From contig JAHLLK010000021.1 of assembly GCA_020444165.1 (NCBI GenBank), forward strand, positions 12,931 to 76,930: a stretch of DNA of 64,000 bases, given 5' to 3'. The notes beneath the pieces were generated by a model that saw nothing but the letters and a program-made list of their open reading frames with translations, did not search any database and had not been told where the DNA came from. Position numbers and translations under genes: made by a program. Positions 17,125 to 23,558 of this stretch are shown in pieces (the stretch's first letter is position 1; every line of letters starts with the position of its first letter). The DNA is from Deltaproteobacteria bacterium (GTDB taxonomy: Bacteria > Desulfobacterota > Desulfarculia > Desulfarculales > Desulfarculaceae).

Positions 17125-17714
17125 AAGGGGTGACCGAGCTGGTGTTCGAGGCCGGCATGCTGAAAAAAATGCGCCGCACCGGCTACCCCTTTTTGGGCAG
17201 CGGCGGCGAGTCGGTGGCGGACCATTGTTTCCGGGCGGCGCTTTTGGGCTATTGGCTGGCCCTGGAGCATGGGACGGAACTGGGCGTGGAAGATCCGGCC
17301 CAGGTGGCGCTTTTGCTGTTGCACCACGACTTGGCCGAGGCCCGCACCGGCGATCTGAACTACATGAACAAGCGCTACTGCGTGGCTGACGAGGCCAAGG
17401 CCCTGGACCATCAGGTGCGGGACCTGCCCCCGGTCCTGGCGGGGCGGGTGCGGGCCCTGGTGGAGGAGTTCAACGAGTCGGCCACGCCGGCCGCCCGCCT
17501 GGCCCACGACGCGGACCAACTGGACCTTCTCGTGGAGCTGAAGGAGCAGCAGGACCTGGGCAACCCCTACGCGCAGAAGTGGATTCACTACGCCCTGAAG
17601 CGCCTGACCACCGCGCCGGCCCAGCGGCTGGCGGCCGAGATCCTGGGCACGGATTGGACCGACTGGTGGTTCGAGAAGCGCGAGGAGCTGTGGGTGCACC
17701 ACAACGGGAAATGA
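17121..17714 (+). CDS. HD-domain phosphohydrolase (HDDC2/YfbR-like)
   Basis: 197 residues from a TTG that overlaps the FmdE stop; a GTG at 17130 is an alternative start. The HD superfamily metal ligands are visible: SVADHCFR (His), LLHHDLAEARTGD (His-Asp) and HDADQLDLL (Asp). This pattern fits the YfbR/HDDC2 subgroup, whose characterised members are 5'-deoxynucleotidases. It likely acts on a nucleotide in the cytoplasm; the substrate is not deducible. A strong intrinsic terminator follows. Confidence 0.85.
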   Translation: MKGVTELVFEAGMLKKMRRTGYPFLGSGGESVADHCFRAALLGYWLALEHGTELGVEDPAQVALLLLHHDLAEARTGDLNYMNKRYCVADEAKALDHQVRDLPPVLAGRVRALVEEFNESATPAARLAHDADQLDLLVELKEQQDLGNPYAQKWIHYALKRLTTAPAQRLAAEILGTDWTDWWFEKREELWVHHNGK

Positions 17715-17736
17715 GGGCGAAGGAGTCCGAGCGAGA

Positions 17737-17770
17737 CGGAGGCGGCCGGTTGGCCGCCTCCGTTTCTTTT
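17737..17770 (+). terminator. Intrinsic terminator of the fmdE-HD unit
   Basis: CGGAGGCGGCC (17737-17747) pairs perfectly with GGCCGCCTCCG (17752-17762), loop GGTT, followed by TTTCTTTT. It separates the plus-strand genes from the minus-strand sRNA array. Confidence 0.85.
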
Positions 17771-17774
17771 GGCC

Positions 17775-17844
17775 AAAAGGAAAGGCGCCCACTGGGGAGG
17801 TGGGCGCCTTCAAGGAAAGGAGAAAAGGGTGTTTAGCTGGTCGC
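17775..17844 (-). ncRNA. Predicted sigma-54-dependent small RNA, unit 1
   Basis: About 70 nt on the minus strand. It begins GCGACCAGC exactly 12 nt after the C of the promoter TTGC, continues as a C/U-rich stretch containing CUCCUUUCC, and ends in an 11-bp hairpin (17782-17810, loop CUCCCCA) followed by a broken T-run (TTTCCTTTT). Unit 2 is nearly identical; units 3-6 keep the same start, C/U stretch and covarying hairpin. No reading frame of note. Existence is inferred from promoter, terminator and conservation. Confidence 0.75.
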
Positions 17845-17855
17845 CCTATGAATAA

Positions 17856-17870
17856 GCAACTATGATGCCA
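17856..17870 (-). promoter_or_regulatory. Sigma-54 promoter of sRNA unit 1
   Basis: TGGCATCATAGTTGC on the minus strand: GG-N10-GC with TGGCA and TTGC boxes. Confidence 0.75.
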
Positions 17871-17892
17871 ACCCCCGGGGCGGGGGACAGGG

Positions 17893-17962
17893 CAAGGAAA
17901 AGGCGCCCACTGGGGAGGTGGGCGCCTTCAAGGAAAGGAGAAAAGGGTGTTTAGCTGGTCGC
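17893..17962 (-). ncRNA. Predicted sigma-54-dependent small RNA, unit 2
   Basis: Second unit, 118 bases from unit 1 and nearly identical to it including the flanks, so a recent tandem duplication. Starts GCGACCAGC; terminator stem 17900-17910 with 17918-17928, loop CUCCCCA, then TTTTCCTT. Confidence 0.75.
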
Positions 17963-17973
17963 CCTATGAATAA

Positions 17974-17988
17974 GCAACTATGATGCCA
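17974..17988 (-). promoter_or_regulatory. Sigma-54 promoter of sRNA unit 2
   Basis: Same 15-base TGGCATCATAGTTGC core as unit 1, with GG-N10-GC spacing. Confidence 0.75.
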
Positions 17989-18011
17989 ACCCCCGGGGCG
18001 GGGGACAGGGC

Positions 18012-18080
18012 AAAGAAAAGGCGCCCACTGGGGAGGTGGGCGCCTTCATAGGAAGGAGAAAAGGGTGATTAGCTGGTCGC
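18012..18080 (-). ncRNA. Predicted sigma-54-dependent small RNA, unit 3
   Basis: Third unit, 118 bases further. Starts GCGACCAGC, has AAUCACCC in place of AAACACCC, keeps the CUCCUU part of the C/U motif, and ends in the stem 18018-18028 with 18036-18046. The 11 bases between promoter and start differ from units 1 and 2, while the transcript itself is conserved. Confidence 0.75.
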
Positions 18081-18091
18081 ACGTAGATTAA

Positions 18092-18106
18092 GCAAGGACG
18101 GTGCCA
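18092..18106 (-). promoter_or_regulatory. Sigma-54 promoter of sRNA unit 3
   Basis: TGGCACCGTCCTTGC on the minus strand, a consensus -24/-12 element. Confidence 0.8.
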
Positions 18107-18143
18107 AACCGCCCGCCCCCGTGACTTTGGCTGCTGGTCGAGC

Positions 18144-18217
18144 AAAAAAAAGGAAAGACGCCCATTGGGGAGATGGGCGTCTTCAAGGAAAGGAGAAAAG
18201 GGTGTTTAGCTGGTCGC
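18144..18217 (-). ncRNA. Predicted sigma-54-dependent small RNA, unit 4
   Basis: Starts GCGACCAGC and carries CUCCUUUCC. The terminator stem (18155-18165 with 18173-18183) has changed to AAGACGCCCAT/ATGGGCGTCTT: both bases of two pairs are altered relative to unit 1, so pairing is preserved. The loop CUCCCCA is kept and an eight-T tract follows after TTTCC. This unit is the best-formed intrinsic terminator of the array. Confidence 0.8.
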
Positions 18218-18228
18218 CCTGTAATTAA

Positions 18229-18243
18229 GCAAGGACGGTGCCA
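18229..18243 (-). promoter_or_regulatory. Sigma-54 promoter of sRNA unit 4
   Basis: TGGCACCGTCCTTGC on the minus strand, identical to units 3 and 5. A 12-base palindrome TTGGCCGGCCAA lies upstream at 18288-18299. Confidence 0.8.
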
Positions 18244-18356
18244 ACAAGGCCATTGGTCGAGGAGGCCCAGGATGGGGCCGCGGTGCGTTGGCCGGCCAAC
18301 CAGCTAAATTAAATAGTCTTTACCTAAAACTGCCAATGCCTGGCGCACCGGAGAAT

Positions 18357-18428
18357 AAAAAAGGAAAGACGCCCACTGGGGAGGTGGGCGTCTTCATGGA
18401 AAGGAGAAAAGGGTGTTTAGCTGGTCGC
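18357..18428 (-). ncRNA. Predicted sigma-54-dependent small RNA, unit 5
   Basis: Starts GCGACCAGC, has the C/U stretch CUCCUUUCC, stem 18366-18376 with 18384-18394, loop CUCCCCA, then TTTCCTTTTTT. Spacing to unit 4 is 211 bases, so the array is not a simple tandem repeat: only promoter and transcript are conserved. Confidence 0.8.
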
Positions 18429-18439
18429 CCTGTAATTAA

Positions 18440-18454
18440 GCAAGGACGGTGCCA
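18440..18454 (-). promoter_or_regulatory. Sigma-54 promoter of sRNA unit 5
   Basis: TGGCACCGTCCTTGC on the minus strand. An 11-base inverted repeat (18510-18520 with 18542-18552) lies 56-112 bases upstream of the promoter core, a fitting distance for an activator site. Confidence 0.8.
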
Positions 18455-18591
18455 ACCCCAGGCGGCCGGCCGGTTTCCTCCGGGCCACCGGCCTTTCGCC
18501 CCCTGGGTCCTGGCGGGATATTTTGAACTATATTACCTCGTTATCCCGCCAGAGCCCTCCGGGACGCCGCCCTGCCGCGCGCCCTAAAAAA

Positions 18592-18652
18592 AAGACGCCC
18601 ACTGGCTGGTGGGCGTCTTCCTGGAAAGGAGAAAAGGGTGTTAGCTGGTCGC
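18592..18652 (-). ncRNA. Predicted sigma-54-dependent small RNA, unit 6
   Basis: Most diverged unit. It still starts GCGACCAGC 12 nt after the promoter and keeps CUCCUUUCC, but one A is missing from the AAACACCC stretch and the loop is CAGCCA. The stem AAGACGCCCAC/GTGGGCGTCTT (18592-18602 with 18609-18619) is intact; the stem's own T residues extend into an eight-T tract whose last six bases (18586-18591) lie just beyond the listed end. Confidence 0.75.
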
Positions 18653-18663
18653 GTGAAAAAATA

Positions 18664-18678
18664 GCAAGAAGCATGCCA
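18664..18678 (-). promoter_or_regulatory. Sigma-54 promoter of sRNA unit 6
   Basis: TGGCATGCTTCTTGC on the minus strand, GG-N10-GC. Confidence 0.75.
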
Positions 18679-18910
18679 CCCTTCGCCTTTTAGCGGGCAT
18701 CAAGAATTATCACTTTAATTACCGATACTTGGCTCAGATAATGTTCCCAAGACCCCCGGGGGCCTTGGTCGGGGCGGCCCCGCCCCGGTTCAAAAATTTG
18801 AACCCGCCGCGGGGCGCGGCGGGTTACAGTTCTGTGATCCTATTGTTTTCAGAGGCAATTTGGCGGTTGAAAAAATTGAACCGCCCTTTGGCCCGGGGCG
18901 TCGCAATTTT
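18679..18910. other. Hairpin-rich spacer after glyA
   Basis: Contains three inverted repeats downstream of glyA: GGCGGTT/AACCGCC around an A/T-rich loop (about 18861-18884), AACCCGCCGC/GCGGCGGGTT (about 18801-18825) and GTTCAAA/TTTGAAC (about 18788-18803). One or more probably end glyA transcription before the sRNA array. The 5' side (18690-18730) is A/T-rich and could hold an activator site for sRNA unit 6. Confidence 0.45.
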
Positions 18911-20152
18911 TTAACCCAGGCCGGGCGCCGGAAATTTAGCACACATTTCGGCGACTTCCCCGCGGACGACCGCCAGGGCCGCCTCGTCGCCCACCAGAGT
19001 GGCCACGCGGGATATCAGCTCGGCCACGCGGGCCATCTCCGCCTCGCCCATGCCGCGGCTGGTCAGGGCCGGGGTGCCGAAGCGCACGCCGCTGGGGTCG
19101 TTGGCCGAGCGGGGGTCAAAGGGGATCTTGTTGGCGTTGGCCACGATGCCGGCCTGTTCCAGGGCGCTGGCCAGCACCTTGCCGGTGAGCCCCTTTTGGC
19201 CGGCGTCCAGGAGCACCAGGTGGTTGTCCGTGCCGCCGGTGACCAGGCTGAAGCCCTGCTCCAACAGGCCCTCGGCCAGGGCCCGGGCGTTCTTGGCCAC
19301 CTGGTGACAGTAGTCGTGGAACTCCTGGCCCGAGGCTTCCTTGAGGGCCACGGCGATGGCCGCAGTGATGTGGTTGTGCGGGCCGCCCTGCAGGCCGGGG
19401 AACACGGCCTTGTCGATCTTGGCGGCCAGGTCCTGGCGGCAGATGATGAGGCCGCCCCGGGGGCCGCGGAGGAGCTTGTGGGTGGTGGAGGTCACCACGT
19501 CGGCGTGGGGCAGGGGGTGGGGATGGTCGCCGCTGATGCACAGGCCCGAAATGTGGCTGATGTCCGCCACCAGGTAGGCCCCCACCTCGCGGGCGATTTC
19601 GCCGAAGATGGCGAAATCGATGGCGCGGGGGTAGGAGGAAGCGCCGCAGAACAGGAGTTGGGGCTCGAAGTCCAACACCTCGCGCCGCACCTGGTCATAA
19701 TCCAGGCGGCCGGTGTCCCGGTTCAAATGGTAGCCCCGCACGTCGTAGTAAGTGCCGGAAAAGCTGGCTTTGGTCCCATGGGTCAGGTGGCCGCCCGCGG
19801 CCAGGTCCATGCCCATCACCCGCCCGGATTTGCCCAACAGCCCCAGGTATACGGCCATGTTGGCCGGGCTGCCGGAGTAGGGCTGCACGTTGATGTGCTC
19901 GCCGCCGAACACCTGTTTGGCCCTTTGGATGGCCAGCTCTTCCACCTGGTCGATGTTTTCCTGACCTTGGTAGTAGCGGTGCCGGGGGTAGCCCTCCGAG
20001 TATTTGTTGCACAGAATGGAGCCGGTGGCCTCCAGGACCGCCTGGGAGGCGTAGTTTTCCGAGGGGATCATGCGCAGACTGGCCTTTTGCCGGGCGGTCT
20101 CGGCCTCGATGAGGGCCGCCAGCTCCGGGTCCACGCGCTTCAACTCTTCCAT
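18911..20152 (-). CDS. glyA: Serine hydroxymethyltransferase
   Basis: 413 residues, the usual length. Conserved landmarks include IPSENYAS near the N-terminus, the cofactor-lysine motif VVTSTTHKLLRGPRGG and the substrate-binding TDNHLVLLD region. It converts serine and tetrahydrofolate to glycine and 5,10-methylene-tetrahydrofolate with pyridoxal phosphate in the cytoplasm. The ATG at 20152 is favoured by GGGAAAGGAA eight bases upstream and by the family N-terminus (MEELKRVDPEL), although the frame is open further. A sigma-70 promoter lies just upstream. The ribosome binding site includes GGAAAGGA, complementary to the C/U motif of the neighbouring small RNAs. Confidence 0.97.
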   Translation of the reverse strand: MEELKRVDPELAALIEAETARQKASLRMIPSENYASQAVLEATGSILCNKYSEGYPRHRYYQGQENIDQVEELAIQRAKQVFGGEHINVQPYSGSPANMAVYLGLLGKSGRVMGMDLAAGGHLTHGTKASFSGTYYDVRGYHLNRDTGRLDYDQVRREVLDFEPQLLFCGASSYPRAIDFAIFGEIAREVGAYLVADISHISGLCISGDHPHPLPHADVVTSTTHKLLRGPRGGLIICRQDLAAKIDKAVFPGLQGGPHNHITAAIAVALKEASGQEFHDYCHQVAKNARALAEGLLEQGFSLVTGGTDNHLVLLDAGQKGLTGKVLASALEQAGIVANANKIPFDPRSANDPSGVRFGTPALTSRGMGEAEMARVAELISRVATLVGDEAALAVVRGEVAEMCAKFPAPGLG

Positions 20153-20187
20153 GGCATAAATTCCTTTCCCATTGCTCGAAGTCAATG

Positions 20188-20216
20188 AATATGTCACAGG
20201 CGGGAAAGGTTGTCAA
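20188..20216 (-). promoter_or_regulatory. Sigma-70 promoter of glyA
   Basis: On the minus strand TTGACA (20211-20216), 17 bases, CATATT (20188-20193). Flanking TGTCACA (20192-20198) and TGTGACA (20220-20226) form an inverted repeat across the promoter, a possible operator. Confidence 0.65.
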
Positions 20217-20344
20217 CGTTGTGACACTTAAGTCCAGCGCACCCGGCCTTGGCCCCAGCCGGGTTTTGCGGTACAACAACTTCATGACCCCCGGTCCCCG
20301 GCCGCGCCACGGACCGGGATCATCTTTATCCAGAGGGAGAATGC

Positions 20345-21235
20345 ATGCTGCTGGAGGGATACCGTGATTTGGAGCTGGAGCACAAGAGCGGGGTGCAAGC
20401 CTTCCTGACCGCTGATCCGCCGCTTACTTCGGAGCTGACCTTCACCAATCTTTATATGTGGCGGCATCACTACCTGCCACAGTGGCGTGAGGAGGCGGGC
20501 TGCCTGTTGGTGGTGGTCTCCCCGCCGGACACCGCGCCGTTTGGCCTGCCCCCGGTGGGCCGGGGCGATCATGCCGCCGCGGTGGCGGCGCTGGGCCGGG
20601 ATCTGGCCGCCGCCGGCCTGACCCCGCGGTTGGCCCGGGTGGGCCGGGATCTGGCTCAGAGCCTACCGGCCGAGCAATACCTGGTGGAGCACGAGCGCGA
20701 CCAGGACGACTACGTGTACCTGGCCCAGGACCTCCGAGAGCTGAAGGGCCGCAAATACCACCGCAAGAAGAACCACCTGAACAAGTTTCTCCGGGCCCAC
20801 CCCCGCCACGAGTACCAGCCCCTGACCGCGGAGATCTGCCGGAAGGTCCTGGACATGCAGGAGCATTGGTGCCGGCTCCGGGGCTGCGAGGACGACCCCG
20901 GCCTGGCCAGCGAGGACCTGGCCATCTGCGAGGCCATCCTGGCCCGGGAGGCGCTGGGCCTCACCGGCGGGGTGATCCTGTTGGACGGCCGGGTGGAGGC
21001 TTTCAGCCTGGGGGAGATGCTGAACCCCCAGACCGCGGTGATCCACGTGGAAAAGGCCAACCCCGAGATCGACGGCCTGTACACGGCCATCAACCAGCGC
21101 TTCTGCCAGGAGGCCTGGTCCGGAGCGGAATTCATCAACCGGGAGCAGGACCTGGGCTTGGAGGGGCTGCGGGCGGCCAAGGAGTCCTATCTGCCGCACC
21201 ATCTGGAGGAAAAGTTCCGGGTGACCTGGCGCTAG
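20345..21235 (+). CDS. DUF2156 (LPG synthase C-terminal domain) protein
   Basis: 296 residues resembling the soluble DUF2156 family: LTFTNLYMWRHHY near the N-terminus, the KYHRKKNHLNKFLR block near 140-155, and INREQDLGLEGLRAAKESYLP near the C-terminus. The fold is a pair of GNAT-type acyltransferase domains related to the aminoacyl-transferring domain of lysyl-phosphatidylglycerol synthase. Here there is no membrane part, so membrane lipid is not an obvious substrate; a role as an aminoacyl- or acyl-transferase is an inference. AGAGGGAGA precedes the ATG. The stop codon abuts an inserted repeat element. Confidence 0.8.
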   Translation: MLLEGYRDLELEHKSGVQAFLTADPPLTSELTFTNLYMWRHHYLPQWREEAGCLLVVVSPPDTAPFGLPPVGRGDHAAAVAALGRDLAAAGLTPRLARVGRDLAQSLPAEQYLVEHERDQDDYVYLAQDLRELKGRKYHRKKNHLNKFLRAHPRHEYQPLTAEICRKVLDMQEHWCRLRGCEDDPGLASEDLAICEAILAREALGLTGGVILLDGRVEAFSLGEMLNPQTAVIHVEKANPEIDGLYTAINQRFCQEAWSGAEFINREQDLGLEGLRAAKESYLPHHLEEKFRVTWR

Positions 21236-21388
21236 CAGGATGCTGAAAAAGCCCCTCCATGGCCTTTTTCAACCAAACCTGACAAAAGCGCGGTTTTGTC
21301 GAGTTTGGCAAATTACTCGCTTTTTCAACGCCGCGCGATTTGGCGCCCCATCCCTGGCGCGCCTAGCCGGCTGTTTTTCAACAGCCTG
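21236..21388. mobile_element. 153-bp MITE-like element, copy 1
   Basis: Begins CAGGATGCTGAAAAAG and ends CTGTTTTTCAACAGCCTG; the ends are imperfect inverted repeats (about 13 of 15 bases). The inside holds further TTTTTCAAC/GTTGAAAAA arms, GCGCGGTTTTGTC and a GGCGCGCC-like segment. A second copy of 152 bp lies at 40525-40676. The element starts at the base after the upstream TAG stop. It has no coding capacity. Confidence 0.7.
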
Positions 21389-21416
21389 CTGGAGTCTGGC
21401 GGAGAAATTGGAAGAT

Positions 21417-21458
21417 GGGGTGCAACCCCTTTTTGTGAGCAAAAAGGGGTTGCACCCC
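21417..21458. repeat. Dispersed palindromic hairpin, copy 2
   Basis: A perfect 19-bp stem (21417-21435 with 21440-21458, loop TGAG), G-rich then T-rich on the left arm. It belongs with the hairpins at 4939 and 28493. A C-rich stretch and AAAAAACTT follow at about 21499-21522. Confidence 0.75.
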
Positions 21459-21640
21459 AGAAAAGCGCGGTTTTTCTGGGGACTCCGCTGGTTTTCCCCC
21501 ACCCCCTTTGCCCAAAAAACTTTATAACCCTCTGGGTTCAGTGATAGCCATCCTTCCCCGGAACACCTGCCTGAAACTGGGAAATGGCTAACAACCGTGA
21601 TGGCGCGAATCCTCCAACAAACTCCCGGGAGAAGCCAGCT

Positions 21641-22117
21641 ATGACCAAGTTTTTGGAAGCCGTGCGCTGGGTGGCGCCCGGGGTGGGCCTGTATTTGGCC
21701 TTGTGGCTGGGGCAAGACGCGATGGAGCAGTTCAGTTGGCTGTGCGGCTTCACCGTGGCGCCCATCGCCGGGCTCACCGCCTTGGAGAGCCTGTTCTGGG
21801 GACAACGGGCGGCCGGGGAGTCGGGCTACGGCGCGGGCGGCCGGGGCTACCAGCGGCAATCCGCGTTCAACAACCTGGCCATGGCCCTGACCTGCCTGCC
21901 GGTGTACCTCTTGCATTGGGGGGTCTACGCCCAGGCGGCCCTGACCACGGTGTTTCTCACCTTTTTCGGGCTCTCGGCCCTGAACCACCTGTACTCGGCC
22001 GTGCGGGAGCGGAATTTCACCTTCCGCAACCTGGCCCGGCCGGTGCTCTCGGCCGCTTTGCTCGCCCTGGTCCTGCCTTTCCTCTGGGCCGCCCTGGTCC
22101 AGGCGGCAGGTTCCTGA
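21641..22117 (+). CDS. Small membrane protein of unknown function
   Basis: 158 residues with about four hydrophobic segments (near 12-30, 37-50, 82-118 with a break, and 133-152). The loop around 55-75 is Gly/Arg/Tyr-rich. The ATG at 21641 follows GGGAGAAG and gives a sensible start; an ATG 57 bases upstream is in frame but adds only a polar tail. I do not recognise the family. Placed between a repeat element and the mosaic repeat array, with no evident partner. Confidence 0.6.
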   Translation: MTKFLEAVRWVAPGVGLYLALWLGQDAMEQFSWLCGFTVAPIAGLTALESLFWGQRAAGESGYGAGGRGYQRQSAFNNLAMALTCLPVYLLHWGVYAQAALTTVFLTFFGLSALNHLYSAVRERNFTFRNLARPVLSAALLALVLPFLWAALVQAAGS

Positions 22118-22146
22118 GCCGGGAGCGGTGGCGGCTTTAGACCCAA

Positions 22147-22825
22147 CTTTCAGGCTGGCTACCAAGCCACCTTCGGGAGCGCGCGAGCTTGGCTTGAATG
22201 ATGGCCCCGCTCGACACGCAATGCCAGCAGCGGCACGCTGCCGCGAGTGCATTGGTTCATTACCAAGCCAACTTCGGGAGTACGCGAGCTTGGCTTGAAT
22301 GATGGCCCCGCCCGACACGCAATGCCAGCAGCGGCACGCTGCCGCGTTGGCCAGGGTATTTGCCAGCCCACCTACGGGAGCGCGCGGCATTGGCTTGAAT
22401 GATGGCCTTCCCCGACACGATACGCCAGCAGCGGCACGCTGCCGGCACGCTGCCCAGACCCCTGCTTTCAGGCTGGCTACCAAGCCACCTTCGGGAGCGC
22501 GCGAGCTTGGCTTGAATGATGACCTTCCCCGACACGATACGCCAGCAGCGGCACGCTGCCACGACACGCAATGCCAGCAGCGGCACGCTGCCGCGTTGGC
22601 CAGGGTATTTGCCAGCCCACCTACGGGAGCGCGCGGCATTGGCTTGAATGATGGCCTTCCCCGACACGATACGCCAGCAGCGGCACGCTGCCCCGACACG
22701 ATACGCCAGCAGTGGCACGCTGCCCCGAGTGCATTGGTTCATTACCAAGCCAACTTCGGGAGCGTTTGGCCTTGGCTTGAATGATGGCCCCGCTCGACAC
22801 GTAATGCCAGCAGTGGCACGCTGCC
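22147..22825. repeat. Mosaic intergenic repeat array
   Basis: About 680 bases built from two alternating modules. Module A (six copies, for example near 22160, 22262, 22487) is CCAAGCCA...TGGCTTGAATGATGGCC, able to fold by CAAGCCA/TGGCTTG. Module B (eight or nine copies, for example near 22322, 22420, 22789) is CGACACG...GCCAGCAGCGGCACGCTGCC, folding as GCAGCG-GCA-CGCTGC. Three linker variants are shuffled between them (GTGCATTGGTTCATTA, GGCCAGGGTATTTGCC, TTTCAGGCTGGCTA). Some copies have G-T pairs that keep the module B stem. An open frame across the minus strand is a by-product of the repeat. Confidence 0.75.
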
Positions 22826-22828
22826 CGC

Positions 22829-23260
22829 TCAAACCGCTAGTTTCTTAATATTTTCCAAGGCTTGGCGGGCCAATTCGTTTTTTTCCTGCTGACGCTGGGC
22901 CAGGGCCTCGGTTTTGGCCCGCAGGAAGTAGTAGAGGTCTTCCCGGTCCTGGGCCGGCAGGAGGGCCACCAGGGCGGCCAGTTCGCGGCCCAGGCCTTCC
23001 AGGCCCAGGGCCAGGCCGCCCGGGGGGTCCGGGGGTGGGGGTGGGGGCCCGAACACCATTTGCTCCGGGTCCAGGCCGGCCAAGCCGGCGGCCAGCTCCA
23101 GGAGCCGGTCGGGCATGAGGCGGGTCCCGGTCTCGTAGCGATTGTACTGGGCCTGACTGAGGCCGAGGCGGGCGGCGTAATCGGCCTGGGTCTCGGCGCC
23201 GCGCAGTTCCTTCAGGCGCTGTCCCACGCGCAGGGCGATGTGACGGTGTGACTCCCGCAT
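22829..23260 (-). CDS. XRE-family transcriptional regulator
   Basis: 143 residues. An N-terminal helix-turn-helix (about 8-65: VGQRLKELRGAETQADYAARLGLSQAQYNRYETGTRLMP) is followed by a Pro-rich hinge and a C-terminal, Glu/Ala-rich likely helical tail (about 85-143). The domain resembles the Cro/CI family, though SQAQYNRYE replaces the more usual SQxxISxxE. Targets are unknown. It lies right next to the mosaic repeat array, its stop codon being four bases beyond the array. Confidence 0.85.
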   Translation of the reverse strand: MRESHRHIALRVGQRLKELRGAETQADYAARLGLSQAQYNRYETGTRLMPDRLLELAAGLAGLDPEQMVFGPPPPPPDPPGGLALGLEGLGRELAALVALLPAQDREDLYYFLRAKTEALAQRQQEKNELARQALENIKKLAV

Positions 23261-23558
23261 AAACTACCGTACCTTTGTTTAGCGTATTGTAAACCGCCCC
23301 AACCCCGCCGTCCAGTGCTAAAAGCGCTCGTCTCCGCCGGATTCGCGGCCCGGGCCCGGAGGGGCCACGATTTCCCGGATGGCCTTCCTGGCTCAGCTTA
23401 CTTGTCCCCCGGGCGGGAAGGTTTTAACATGCCGAGGGGAGCTTGCCCCGTGAAGTATTTTTACCAACAGATGACCCGGGGTGATCATTTTTTGGTGGGT
23501 CGGCGGGGGCGGGAGCGACGGGACGGGCCCTCAGGAAAAGGCCCGGGCAGAGGGGGCG

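Noticed and set aside
17829..18664. Six GTG micro-ORFs of eight codons on the plus strand, each behind AAAGGAG
   Set aside because: Each unit has GTG plus seven codons and a stop, but this sequence is the reverse complement of the C/U-rich sRNA stretch and promoter. In unit 6 a one-base change alters the frame while the RNA start stays conserved, so the conservation is better explained by the minus-strand sRNA.
21269..22699. Long minus-strand open frame with repeated RAAAGVSCR...SFKP blocks
   Set aside because: It runs through the mosaic repeat array and antisense through the membrane protein gene. The repeated peptide is a translation of the DNA repeat, with no start context or stable end.
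22147..22825. CRISPR array or integron attC cluster
   Set aside because: Repeat and linker lengths are irregular, linkers recur, and no integrase or cas gene is near. No attC core sites are seen.
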